64,000 bases of DNA from Xiphias gladius (lineage: Eukaryota > Chordata > Actinopteri > Istiophoriformes > Xiphiidae): NCBI RefSeq assembly GCF_016859285.1, contig NC_053420.1:9372001-9436000 (forward strand), read 5' to 3'. The stretch's first letter is position 1. Each line of letters starts with the position of its first letter. The translations under genes and the position numbers were made by a program. Of the stretch, positions 50,924 to 63,321 are shown one piece after another. Under the pieces are notes generated by a model. The model was not told the DNA's origin, ran no database searches, and worked only from the letters and a program-made list of their open reading frames with translations.

Positions 50924-51148
50924 GTTAAGTAACGTTATTTTTTCCAGTCAATTCTGGACCTGCATGGGAAAGAAAACATAGAGAGACAAGTTGACAACCA
51001 GATCACAGAGATGATCAAATGTTTGGTATCTTAAACATGGCATTCCTTGTTCTGCTCTGCCCGTGAAACTCACCTGCTTGAGAGATGTGGTCAACCGCCG
51101 TCCTGGTGATGCTGTGAGTCCGAACATTATTTATGCGAGCAATATATA
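50924..51148 (-). promoter_or_regulatory. tshb: 5' UTR exon and TATA-type promoter of tshb
   Basis: The start-codon exon extends to an acceptor (CCCATGCAG/GTCCAG) at 50959. A noncoding exon ends at CAAGCAG/GTGAGT (51074). About 40-70 bases upstream of that exon's likely start, the minus strand carries ATAAATAA (about 51127-51134) and TATATATT (about 51141-51148). Either could serve as the TATA box. A compact noncoding first exon with a TATA promoter is normal for pituitary hormone beta genes. Confidence 0.5.
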
Positions 51149-51227
51149 ATCCACCTTTCTCCAAGCTAGCCCTTATCATCTATCTGTGACGAAAAGGAAG
51201 AACTGAACTTTTTGGCCATTATGTGAA

Positions 51228-51246
51228 TGACATGCATTAATTATTT
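51228..51246 (-). promoter_or_regulatory. tshb: Possible Pit-1/POU site upstream of tshb
   Basis: The minus strand reads AATAATTAATGCATG, an AT-rich POU-type site. It is one mismatch from the Pit-1 consensus (A/T)(A/T)TATNCAT. It lies about 100 bases upstream of the candidate TATA boxes. Pit-1 drives tshb in mammals, so the position is suggestive only. Confidence 0.3.
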
Positions 51247-51249
51247 CCT

Positions 51250-53430
51250 TAATGGAGAGAGTTCATGCAGTAATCAGGGAGAATGGTGCAATGGATCATG
51301 CACTAGCTGAAAGCGTCTGTGCAACTCTGTATCTAATTTTGTCCAAAGTGGCCTGAAGCAGTGTCGACTAGGTGTCACAAAATGCTGAAAAGCTTTTTTT
51401 CCGCTTGAAAGAATGTATCATTTGTTAATCACCATTCAAATTTTAACCCGAGTTTTAGATCCTTTTCCAAAACAAACCTAATCTGTCTCTCATTTGAGCA
51501 AAAATTAACTGAAGCTTCTTTTAATGCAAAGTATTTCAATACACTGAATGTGCATGCACAGATCATGCTTTGTGTATTGTGGGTTAAAGAAATTAACACT
51601 AAAGAACAGTAGGCAATGTGCACAGCTCAATAAACAAACTGTTACAGTTAAAACGTGTGCAGAACATGGGTAGAAAAACATGCAGAGAGGGTTTATCTAA
51701 TCTTTTCTCCTGGTAAAAAATAAAAACTGCCGCAGTAAACACCAACATTAATGTCCAAATGTCGAATATTTCAGATGTGGACCACAAACTACTGACAAGT
51801 CAGTACCTCGACTTAAAAAGTGATAATACAATTAGAATTATCCACCCAACACCTCCAGAGTGCAGGGACTTCCTTAACTTTCCTTTTTCTTTAATGACTG
51901 TCAAGATAGCCGAAGTCTCTTTGATACATTAAGGTAACATTGTAAAGTATACGGTTGTTTTTAAAATCACTTTTATTAGTTAATAGTATACTGGGATTCC
52001 TACAGACAATCACACATCCTGCGCTGTGCAGTAAATTAGACTTAATATATTAAATTGTATATACACCAAAAAGTCTGATTAACTTCTTTTTAATTTCAGT
52101 ACCACAGTACACAGTACCTCTTACTGAATTGAAGTCCTCATCTACTAAAAGTTATATTTTACAATGCACGTAGCTAACTTTGTGTCATTTGCTCACACAC
52201 TTATTACACATTTATTATTACAATAAAACACTAGAATGGCACTCAATAGAGCGCGGGCCTATGCCAAGGCCGGGAAAAAAATTCAAATAAATATATAATA
52301 ATCATATTAAATGATCCGGATCTGCCCCAAAATTGAAGAGGTTCTTCCATGGCCCATGCCCCATCCCTCCAGCAACTTCGGTGCAAATTGGTTCGGTACT
52401 TTGTGCGTAATCCTGCTGACAAATAAACAAAACAGAAAACCACAAAACTTGGCAGAGAAACAGTCCAATGAAAATTCAGTGTTCATCTTAGCTGCTCTTT
52501 CTCGCTCTACTGCTCACCTTTACAACCATTAACAGTATGTGCCATTTGACATTAACCAGTTTTAATCTTGTGGCTTGATATGCCTTGTGCTGGCCTAAAC
52601 ATCTCTGTCAGCAGCTTTACGCCTACTTTTTTCTCTCGCATCTGCATTATTGTTTTACTGTAGTTGTAACGTTTTTCGTGTGACCCCTCTGCGTTGTTAT
52701 GTTCGAAATGATGTGTTTATCTATCTATCAAGGGATGATAATCAAAGATAAAGATGTTCTAAGTAAAACAATGGTAATCACATAAAAATATTATACGACA
52801 GTAGTAGTGACCCAACCTTAATGATTTAACCCTGCCTTGCCTCCTGAAATTCCTGACATAACCAATGACTACTGAGTAACCTGGAGCTGTCATCTTCAAA
52901 AGAGAAAGTCTCTTGTTTCAGGCACATCACAGGATACTGACCTTTTACCATCACTAAAATTATGGCTGACTTCAGTACAATGTGTCCTTGATGGATTATT
53001 AACTAAAGTGAAGAAATCTTTATAGTCTGCTGAATGCTTTAGAGTGGACCAGAGCAGAAATAGTTGAGGTATCTGAGTGTTCTACTGGCAAAGCGGAACA
53101 CAACAGGCAACTAAAACCTGGAAATCTGAGGATTTTTCCATTCTTTGCTGAAGGTCTGAAGAGAAACTTTTAATATGAATGCAGCTGATTTTTAATCTTT
53201 TTGACAGTTGACAGATTCTGAAAAGTGCTGAAAAGCTTTTTTTGCTATCTTTAGAGTGTATTTTTGCTTTTGGCATTGGTATATGTACCCCTGGACCTAA
53301 GGGCAATTTCGGGATAATTATAGGGAAGAACATTAAATATTGGCAAGATACCATAATACAGAAATCCTGCTGAATCTAAGCCTTCTTAACTACAGCTCGA
53401 AGAAAAAGGTACGAGGACGCTCCATCTGCT
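51250..53430. other. Intergenic between divergent tshb and slc5a8-like
   Basis: About 2.2 kb shared by two divergent promoters. It contains one dispersed repeat (52.23-52.43 kb) and no coding exon that I can support. The slc5a8-like 5' UTR must begin in its right part. Confidence 0.5.
52235..52430 (+). repeat. Dispersed repeat 'GATCCGGATCTGCCCCAAAATT'
   Basis: GCGCGGGCCTATGCCAAGGCCG, ATGATCCGGATCTGCCCCAAAATTGAAG, CATGCCCCATCCCTCCAGCAAC, AAATTGGTTCGGTACTTTGTGCGTAATCCTGCTGACAAA. This is a familiar teleost repeat with clear block order. Confidence 0.7.
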
Positions 53431-53439
53431 GAACTAACC

Positions 53440-56400
53440 ATGGTTGGTACAGGTGGTCCAGTGGCCACTTTCTCTGTGTGGGATTATGTGGTATTCGCTG
53501 GAACGATTTTGGGGGCAGCTGGTATTGGGCTCTTCCAGGCCGTTCGAGGCCGCAAGGAGACCAGCAGCGCTGAGTTCTTGTTGGGCGGACGGCAAATGAC
53601 AGCGGTGCCGGTTGCCATGTCCCTCACTGCCAGCTTCATGTCTGGCATCACGGTCATTGGCACCCCGGCCGAGGCCTACCAGTTTGGAACTGCCTTCTGG
53701 ATTTTTGGCTTTTCCTATGCTATCATGTCTGCTGTCACTGCTGAGATCTTTGTCCCACTTTTCTACCGACTGGGGATCACCAGTGCCTATGAGGTGAGGT
53801 GTCACAGGCATCTGAATCATTTTAATGGTACAAGAGCTTGCCGACAGGTGCAGCAGTAAATAACTTACAATTAACGACCAATAAGGCAAGCATGCTTTAT
53901 TTGTAGGCTATAGAAATACAACACTTCTATAGTTGATGTTTCTATTGATTCATCCACTATAGTTGGCAGTGTCTTGTTTAAAATGATCAGTGGTTCATAA
54001 GGCTGTACTGTATCCAACTGGTATAAAAGAATGTCCTCCAAAAGGTGAGTATAAGTTGGGAGTAAAACATAAAGAAACAAAAACAAACAAACACTTTTAA
54101 TATTCTGTAAATATGGATGTGTATAATAAGCCATTATGTGTGAGCAATCCAATCCATCAGTTTACTGACGTTTGACGGTTTAAGTTTCCCTTTTATTTCT
54201 AGTACCTGGAGATGCGCTTCAGCAAGCCCATTCGGATAATTGGCACATCAATGTACATTGTGCAGACGGTAAATAAAACTATGCTTTTACTGAAAAAGAA
54301 AGAGGAATATTCAGTCACTTTTTGTAATTAGATAATTAAAAACAAAACTACAAAACAATGAAGAGTTGAACAAATGCCCTTGATTAAAATGATGAATCTA
54401 ACAAGGTAAACAGCACCTGCCTTTTTTCTTTTTGACTTTATGTAAAATTGATTCTTGATGCCAATTCCAAGAATACATCAATATGAATCCCATGGTTGTT
54501 ATGCTTCAATCTAATCAACTAATGGTGGGATCTTTTCTCAGGCTCTGTACACCGGTTTGGTCATCTATGCTCCAGCTCTTGCACTAAATCAAAGTAAGCC
54601 GAAACACAAAAAGCTCACAAAACTAGGGTAGATAAGTATTTTTTTAGGTTTTAGCCTTACTAAACTATAATACAGATACAGTGTTCTGTCTAATCTCCTT
54701 ACAATGATCTATATTTTCAGGACAAAATAGTTTATGTACTACTCATATCACTGTTATGACATTAGTTTTTCTTTCTCTCTTGTGTGTCACACGTGTTCTT
54801 GTTATAAATAAAGGGAAAACCCAAATTGAGTGTCAAGTTACAGAGATGGATACTTATATCATTTTAACCTATGAATCATCATGGAGCTTTTATTTCCATA
54901 CTAGTCACTGGACTTGATCTGTGGGGAGTGCTAGTGGCTACAGGAGTGGTGTGCATCCTCTACTGCACTTTGGTTCGTACTGTACATTTCAAAAAGTATT
55001 ATAAATTGTACTGAATTAACGATCTGTGTACCCAACAGTATACAAAAAGTGTGTAATGTAAAAAAACATGGACTAAGATCCTCAAGTCCAAGTGTGTTTC
55101 TATTTTAAAGAGTCAGACCAAAAACAGTCTGGTTCATTATGGTTTTTATGAACAATTTTACACTTTGGCACCATCATACACCTATTTTAGTTTGTGGTTC
55201 ATAAAATTGAAACTGCATGACAATGTATCGTTGTAAACATTCGAACATTTCAGTAAGCCTCAACTCAGCATTAAATGGGAAAGAATACACAAAAGCACAT
55301 GGAAATGTTCAGCTATCCCTAGAATTTTGTTTCAGGGCGGTCTGAAAGCAGTAATCTGGACAGATGTGCTTCAGATGGTGATCATGCTGGCAGGTTTTGT
55401 GGCTGTTATAGCTAGAGGAGCTGTACTGCAGGGAGGCCTGACGAAGATTTGGGAAGATGCAGGCCAAGGAGGCCGACTAAAGGCCTTTGAGTAAGTACAC
55501 CAGCAGACTAGTGTTTGTTGTAAGAGTGTGTTTTAAACTGATAACGCTACCAGATAGGTGGGGCTTCCTGGATCAGAGCAATTGAATGAGCTTCTTCTAA
55601 GTTTGCAGCCACAGGGAAAGAAACTAGATCAACATTCTTATAATTTCCTGCTACCCCTAATTGCTATCGTATCTACAGAAGGAAGCTTCACTGGAAACTG
55701 TTCTGCACTCAGTCAAAAAAAACTGATTATATCAGTGATTGACAGACCTCTTACTAACTTAAAAGTGACACCCTACATTTTTGGAAGTCTGTACTGTGAT
55801 GTCCCCAAACGGTACCTTCAGTATTCTTCTGTATCATTGATATTCTATCAAAGTTTTGACCCAGATCCTCTGAAGCGACATACTTTCTGGACCATTATAG
55901 TCGGTGGTAGCGTGATGTGGATCTCTATCTACTCTATCAATCAGTCCCAGGTGCAGCGCTACATCTCCTGCAAAACCCTGGGACATGCCAAGATGTGAGT
56001 GTTCCTGCAAGGCAGTGCAACAGCAAACTGTTCTATTGACTGTGAGCCAAGGTTCATGCACTGACAAATCTTCTCTTATCTTTCAGATCTTTGTATGTGA
56101 ACATGGTTGGCTTGTGGGTAACTGTGAGCCTGGCTATGTTTTCTGGCCTCACCATGTACTCAATTTACAAGAACTGTGACCCACTAACAAACGGTGATTT
56201 GAGCACATCTGACCAGGTAACTGCAGCTGCAGTTGTCTCCCAACTCCGCCATCACACGGCCGTCATACTGTGTCTTACCCAACAAATTTTAGAGTCAACA
56301 GTAAAAATGGTCTATATTTGTAAACCAGCTGCTGCCCTACCTTGTGATGGATATTCTGGCAGACTACCCAGGAATCCCTGGCTTGTTTGTGGCTGCTGCA

Positions 56401-59400
56401 TACAGTGGGACCCTTAGGTGAGGCCTGAAAAACAAGGAAAAATGTACTATTTTGCATCAGAGTCAGGAATGCTGTATTGATAAGGAAAGGTACAGCGGTG
56501 AGGAAATAATGAGCTAGCGATACCTGGATCATGTTGCTTCCTGAGAAAAAGTCCACATCATTGTTACTGTTGCATTTACATTTCCAGTCCTTTTATTTAC
56601 ACATTATGCAAGCAACCCACCATCTCCCTGCTACCCGAGACTAATCTTATCTAAATGCTAATCTACCATTTAAATGCGTCAGCCTTACTGTTTTTTTTTT
56701 TCGGTGACAAAAACTTACTGTTGCTTATTTCTCAGCACGGTGTCGTCCAGCATTAATGCCCTGGTCGCTGTCACCGTGGAAGACTTTATTCTCCCTGTGT
56801 GCAAAAACCTCACAGAGAGACAAGTGACCTGGATGAACATGGGCCTGAGTAAGTTGTGTCAAAAAATACTGTCGTGCTAGCCCACGAATGATCACGTACG
56901 ATAGAAATGTGGAAGGAAAAGAGTGAGTGAAGCCAATTTTTTGTGATTTACAGAAAAAAAAATGTTCAGAAGAAAATGTTTTCCTTAAGACCTTTGTCAA
57001 TTATTAAAACATGCCTGGAGCAAAAAGGTCCTCAAACACTTCATAACCTAGTATGAGTTTAAAGCAGATTCTTATTATGAATACCCCAGTAATCACTATA
57101 CAGTAGGACTCCTATCACCCTCTCACTCCAAGAAACTCACTAGATGCCAGTAGACACCAAGATGACAGCTATCTCATTCTGTTACTGTTAAGAGATAGCT
57201 AAACATGTTACCAGCTCCACTGTGCAAGTTATGACGTTACCATAAATGTGTTAAAGGCATACAAAATCGAGTTTATTTTAATTACGTCATTATGATTTGT
57301 GAAGAAAAGAAGATTTCACAGGACACGATGCACAAACATTGGTTAATGTTACAATAATGTGCAGGATTTCTTCAGGAGATTTAATGAGAAAAACATGCAC
57401 AGGCAGGAACTCGTGAGCTTCTTTTGGGAAGGTTAAGGTCAAGGGTGCGGCTCCACTATCTCATTTTCCCTGGGAACGCTGCAACAGGAGAATAATTCAA
57501 GACATTGGTTAGTATGGATCTGTGTGCTATTTTTACACAATGTTACAATGTTCCTGTTCCTTGCAGTGCACTGGAAGGTGCTGATTAGAGCTGTTATTTA
57601 TAGGAGTGAAACAGACAGAAAACAGGGTTTCTGAAGGGTTCACAAAGTTAAATTCAGGATTTTTAAGACCTTTTTCATACCACATAAAATGAAATTTAAT
57701 ATCTCTTTCATAATCATGCCAGCAGAAGTATGAATAAAAAAACCAGTAGGGATGATATGACCCAGAATTACTTATTATTATTTCACTGTTTTTTTTCTTT
57801 TTGGCAGTGAAACTCCACAAAAAGGATTACAGCTTGCTGCGCACACAATCCTCTGTCAAAACAATCCCGCTTCTAGTTTCTAAGCATGAAACGTCTCCTG
57901 ACAACCCACAATTGGATACAAAAAAATGCTCATAAATAACATTACTGCCTATGGCAGGCAAGATAAAAATATTTAGGACTTTTGCTAAATTCAATTCAAG
58001 ACCTTTCAATGGATTAGGTTTAGGATTAGGGTTTGCAGACCTGCTGAAAATTCATACATCAGTGACATTTATCACAAAAGTTTGATGAGAAAATTTAAAG
58101 TTGTACGACCCAGATGTAGCTTTCCTGTAAAATCTGTGTGTAAGAATTTAGCTCATCTGCCTTAAACATTTGTATCTGTATTTTTGGAAGTTGCGAGGAC
58201 ACCTTTTCTTTTAGTTTAATAACGCTGATTTAACATCTCCCAGGTGTGTTCTTTGGGGCCCTTTGTATCGGGATGGCTGGAATTGCTTCAGCGATGGGAA
58301 GCATTCTGCAGGTAAACCTATCCCAACACCCTGCACTAACACGCACTACTGTAGCCATTCACTGCTCTACAGCACCACCATGAGCTGCATATTAAAAACT
58401 ACAAGCCTCCTTCCAATTTTCTAATTTTCAGGCTGCTCTGTCCATATTTGGCATGATCAGCGGGCCTCTTCTCGGTCTTTACCTGTTAGGCATGTTTTTC
58501 CGCACAACAAATTCAATAGTGAGTATTTTCTATTACTGGAACCTTTACTAGAACAACTGCACCCTCTGACAACACAAAACAAAAAATCTTGTGACACATC
58601 CATGAAATGTTTGACTCCAGTCATATTTACTTTGCAGGGAGGACTACTGGGAATGATTATTGGTCTAGCGTTGACTCTGTGGGTGGGGATTGGAGGCCAG
58701 ATCTACCCACCAACACATGAGAAGACAAATCCTCTGCATCTCAGCACTGTGGGCTGCAATAGCACCATGAGCCAGAACTACACAACGACAGCTCCCTGGA
58801 CCAGTCCAATGACTCTGACCCCGCAGCCTGAGTGAGTCATGTTACGTAAAATAAAGGTCCATTTGATGATACTCAAGCACATGACTTGGTCACAGTAATA
58901 TGTAGTAATACTGGTGGTCACTAAAATTAATGCTGACTTAATATTCAAACACCGATTCTACTGAAAACAAGTTGAATAAAACTGAATCATTAGGAAAAAA
59001 CCAATCCAAAGCCTAAAAGACTTAATTTCATTGGCAATTCATCATGAAAAGTAAAAACATCTCCGAAAACATTTTAGCCTTACAGCTTTCATCACTGTAT
59101 CCCAGCTCAGAGGCAATGTTCCCATATGTATGCAACAAAAAACAGGTGCTACATTATCATGGTCTTGGTCCACAAATTTGATTAAGCAAATATGTTGCAC
59201 CCGCTACTTTTCTGGACTACATTTCTGAAATAAATTTTTGTCTAGGCTGTACATTTATTCCAAAAATTCTAAAATACATGTTAGCTGGATAAAACATCTG
59301 AAGATCCCCTTAGAATATTTTATGACCTTCTTTAGACCAAATGATTAATCGAGGAAATAATCAACAGATGAAGTGATGATGAAGCTAACCGTTAAGTCAA

Positions 59401-60329
59401 AGCCCTACTTTATAAAACTGTGTCATCAGAAAAAGGTGTCACGGATTTTGGTGTATCAAGTGTATAGTAAAAGGTGGATCATCAGAATAGAAGCTTGTGT
59501 TGTACAAGAGCTTCCTAGTGAAGTCATAGTCAAAAGTACTCAAATCTACTCTCACATTGTGTATAGTGCCATCCCATAAAGGCCTTATGTGGCTGTAAGA
59601 CTTGATGTAGTTGTGACTCTATGTGATCGAACGTAGCACGTTGGTGGTAGAAATATTTTAATATCTTCCAATCTTGAGGGTTTTTGGTAGTGTTAATATC
59701 ACCAAGCAGTTTAACACCACGTGTTAAAGGAATAGTTTGACTTGGATCAGTAAAATGATTTCCTGTGTGTATCAGTGTCAGACCAGCTTTGGCAGACTCC
59801 TGGTACTCTCTGTCCTATCTCTACTTCTCTCTGTTGGGCGCACTGACGACAATCGTGTCTGGCCTGCTGGTGAGCATTGTCACAGGTAAGACACCCTTCT
59901 CTAACCCCTACTTCCACTGCAGAGACACAACAATGCTGGAAAAGTGTCAATGTTTCATATTAGAACGTGTAAAACTGTTATGGGAATATGGAGCTGTGTT
60001 TTAGGTGGATGCAAACAACAGAAGCTGAGCTCTGATCTGTTTGTAAAGAAGAGCGACCTGATCTGCTTCAGCCGCTTTAGTAAATCAAAGGTAAGATTTT
60101 GACCCTTTTGTCAGGTAACGGGTAAAAAAGTAAGGATATACCAATATTACTCACTAAACCAAGCAAGATTTTGTTATGTTATTAATATGCTATTTATGTT
60201 CTTATCCCACTACAGGTATCAGATGCCCCAGAAAAGGCTGCAAAAGAGATTCACATTGGAGCTGACAACTCAACATTCTCAGAATTTGATGTGATGAGCA
60301 ACGATGTTGAAAAAGCAACCAAACTGTAA
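53440..60329 (+). CDS. slc5a8l: Sodium-coupled monocarboxylate transporter, SLC5A8-like
   Basis: Plasma-membrane sodium symporter for lactate, pyruvate, short-chain fatty acids and nicotinate. Fifteen coding exons: 53440-53793, 54203-54268, 54542-54593, 54905-54972, 55336-55490, 55854-55994, 56087-56216, 56329-56417, 56736-56848, 58244-58311, 58432-58518, 58638-58831, 59776-59885, 60005-60090 and 60216-60329. All have AG/GT borders and consistent phase, giving 608 residues (human SLC5A8 610). Family landmarks in order: [106 protein letters not shown] and [10 protein letters not shown]. Sequons follow the GCNST block in a late extracellular loop. The C-terminus ends T-K-L, a class I PDZ ligand like the T-R-L of human SLC5A8. 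It reads closer to SLC5A8 than to SLC5A12. The start is in good context (ACCATGG). The symbol is tentative; orthology needs a tree. Confidence 0.92.
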
Positions 60330-61400
60330 TGCTGCAGTATCAATGCACCACTCCTCGTGGAGACATTCTTATTTTTATTTTATAAACAGATGAATGACAA
60401 GCCACAATTATTTTGCTGCTACATCGATGTGGTGCATTTGATTTGAGTTGTGCATTTGGAAAAGAAAAAGAAAAAAAATGAACTCTATTACCTGGATGTG
60501 TGTATGTATGTTAATACGACTTATGAGATATTTTAACAATGTTGCTAAAAATACATTATTACTTATATTTTGTATTAAGAAGGAGCTTGACATGTAGTAA
60601 TAAGGCTCAGAAAACGTAAAACTGAACTTACAAAGAATGTAATTTAAATTTAAAAACTTGACGACTTATGTCGCTACCAAACTGAGGTGCTTAAACGGCA
60701 GAAAAAAAAAGAAATAGTACGAAAATGTTCTTCTTCTATTACATAATTCTTTAATTAAATAAAGACATTAATGCTGTTGTAATCTTTATCACAATAGGGA
60801 AAAGGGCACTTAAAGTAGCACAAGGTTACCACATCTTTTGCTCCACAGATTGTTCTACCCCCATTTCCTGTCCAGCAGTGATGTGGCAAAATTGTTTTAC
60901 TTTTATTTCCCTTTGTTCAGTTGTTCTCTCTTATACCGACTCCTAGCTCTATATTCTGCCTGAACCCTGTACTTCCTCATTTTATTCTTACACAGAATGG
61001 CCCACTGGAATATTGTTGTTGCCCATTTGTTTTTGGGTATTTGTTTATTGCCCGGTTATTTTGATAAGGAATTAGTTCAATCTTTATGAATTACCTGTAC
61101 AAATTAAACACAAAACAACCCTTTAATAAATATTTTGCACAAAATTCAACAATGTTGACTGAAAACACACATATAAACAGGTATACAAAGTCAGCGCAAG
61201 GAACTACAGCAAGTGCATGATCTTCGTATGTGAGAGAAAATACAGAGCAGTGAAGTGAAGAAAAATACATTTACTGTGTAGTTAATGTTTTTGCAATGCA
61301 GCTCCAGTTCTATTCTAGGCTGTAAAATTTATTTGAACTGCGTGAGAGGGAGAGACAGAGAGAAAGAGAGAGATTGAGCTTTGGTCTAGGTAACAACCGT
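60330..61400. other. 3' UTR of slc5a8-like gene and intergenic DNA
   Basis: AT-rich. It includes the polyadenylation signal at 60758, a further AATAAA near 61124, and a short (GA)n tract near 61346-61372. No coding exon seen. Confidence 0.5.
60758..60763 (+). terminator. slc5a8-like polyadenylation signal
   Basis: AATAAA about 430 bases after the stop codon. Confidence 0.6.
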
Positions 61401-61407
61401 GTCCTTT

Positions 61408-61421
61408 GTCTCCTTGGCAAC
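61408..61421. promoter_or_regulatory. RFX X-box-like element
   Basis: GTCTCCTTGGCAAC matches the palindromic X-box pattern (GTNNCC, short spacer, RGCAAC) bound by RFX factors. It lies about 190 bases before the donor of the probable noncoding first exon of the mucin-like gene. A second, looser motif (GGTAACAACC) lies 17 bases to its left. Confidence 0.4.
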
Positions 61422-61479
61422 ATACAATAGAAAGTGTACAGAGCTCTGACCTGCCCACTTTTACCTGCTGCTATATCAG

Positions 61480-61601
61480 CAAATAAACTCTTTAGCTCTT
61501 CCAAGTTTGTAGGAAGTGGAGAGTCAGCCGTGACATGGAGGCTGACTCACTGCCAGGGAAGTGAACTAAGTTACTGTTTTCAGTCATACCAACAAAACAA
61601 G
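61480..61601 (+). other. Probable 5' noncoding exon of the mucin-like gene
   Basis: A strong donor (AACAAG/GTGAGC) after 61601 fits the acceptor TTTGTTTTCCAG ahead of the start codon at 62072. The exon's left end is not defined. Confidence 0.4.
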
Positions 61602-62071
61602 GTGAGCCGTTTTTTGTTTTTTTTCTAAATCAGTATACAAAAATGAATTCTGTAAAAGTCATTTACTTTTTAATCAAAGTTTGGACTTAGTCAAGCTTTC
61701 GCATGAGAGGGAGATTAGAAAATGTTTCCATCAATGTAGCTACAAAAGATCAGAGAGTTGGTAGGCTATTATGTATTTTCTTAGAATGTACAAAGTCATG
61801 TCTAGTGTGTACAGTCATTTCCTGCTGCAAGTATGTTAATATAAACTGAAAATGTATTGCATAAGTCCTACTTACACAAGGCACCATGTTTAAGGTATTG
61901 TTTACACTGCATAACATTGTCAGGGACTTACAAAACTCAGACTTTGATTTTAAACTGAATATTGCAAAGTTAATGGAAAGAGATGTATTTATCAGGGCAG
62001 TGTTTACAGTTTTTATTTTACACAAGTGTTTTTCAACCCATGTTTTGTTTTCCAGTACAGCATCTAGTGCC

Positions 62072-63033
62072 ATGGATACCATCTTTGCTACTCTGCCTTG
62101 TTACCTTCTGGCCATTTCTTTTGCTGTGGCACAAAAAGAAAAAGGGAATTTGATTATCGCACCGGCAACAGCAACCCCTGGCTTAAACGTGACAAACACA
62201 ACTACATTTCTAACATCTTCTAACTCCACTGTACATGCAACTGTTATCTCAAATGTGACTGATGACACAACTCCATTTACCATCACAACCTGGGACAATG
62301 AAACATTCAACGAAACCACAAGTCACCCCCAGACTCCTCAGTCAACAACCATCTTGACTCCCCTAACAAATAGTCCCTCACTGACAACTGCCACACCTGG
62401 CACTCACGCTCCAACATTTACTGTGCTGACAGTGCCAGCAATCCAGACCTCAGCAGGTAACATTGGTACCGCTGATACTACAGTCATTACAACTGAAAAT
62501 TCATCTCACACTCTCAATACAACTTTAGATTCAGTGAACAGAATCCCACAAGGTTAGCATCAGGCTCCATTTTCTAATTTGCAAAGTTCTATTAATAATT
62601 CAATTGCTCATTTTATGCTTTTATTTAACTTCTGTCAATTACTTCCTTTTTTCCTATGCTTCTAGGTTTTGGACTAAACATTTCAGAAAAGAATTTGACT
62701 ATTGTCTTCAGTGTTGCACTGGGAGTGTTCGCTGTGGCACTGGTTATGTTCATGTTTCAAAGATGTAAACAGAAAATCCAATACTTGCATCAGCCTCTTA
62801 ACGACACTAATTACACAGGTAAGTAGCTCTCCAGTCATCAAACAATCAATACAAATTATTTTACTTATTATTAGCAGTTAAAAATACCTATTTAATTTTC
62901 AACAGATGGATTTGCAGCAGATGATGATACACTCATAATTTCTGGAGGACTTTATGATGGCCATCAGCTCTACGATAATGTACCTACAGCCCCAGAAGAC
63001 CAATCCCAATTTCACCTCGAGTTCCTTCATTGA
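62072..63033 (+). CDS. Mucin-like single-pass membrane glycoprotein, MUC15-like
   Basis: Three coding exons: 62072-62552, 62666-62818 and 62906-63033, with AG/GT borders and consistent phase, 253 residues. A signal peptide spans about residues 1-20 (MDTIFATLPCYLLAISFAVA). A Thr/Ser/Pro-rich ectodomain (about 25-168) has ten N-glycosylation sequons. A membrane segment lies at about 171-192. A 60-residue cytosolic tail follows RCKQK and carries an acidic DDDT block and two closely spaced Tyr motifs (LYDG and LYDNV). This is a type I sialomucin architecture. Human SLC5A12 is followed on the same strand by MUC15, and here an SLC5A8-like gene is followed on the same strand by this gene. MUC15 is therefore the best guess, although the ectodomain cannot be aligned by eye. 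The open frame extends upstream to 61886, but an acceptor just before 62060 and the signal peptide support the ATG at 62072. Confidence 0.75.
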
Positions 63034-63315
63034 GGACAGACAGTTAACTGCAGTTTGAGATGTCACCTTTGATATAAAACAGACATGGACACAACCAATT
63101 TTTCTTCACAACCAAGTTCTTCATGAGAAGCTAAAGGCAGAGAGAAAGGGAAAATGATGATGGGAAGAACATTTAAACAAGAGCAAAACTGATTGATTTG
63201 AACATTACTTTTACTGTCACTGTCACTGTCAATACTAGGATAGATATATATATATTAAGATAGTAATACATAACAACTATACCTTTTCCCACACCAACAA
63301 TATAAACTTGTGCAA

Positions 63316-63321
63316 AATAAA
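63316..63321 (+). terminator. Mucin-like gene polyadenylation signal
   Basis: AATAAA about 285 bases after the stop codon. It lies 316 bases before the convergent sycp1 stop codon. Confidence 0.55.

Noticed and set aside
61310-61504. Minus-strand frame starting with EELKSLFADIAA and a GTAAAA donor-like site
   Set aside because: It starts without ATG, has no downstream exon, and lies over the probable promoter and first exon of the plus-strand mucin-like gene.
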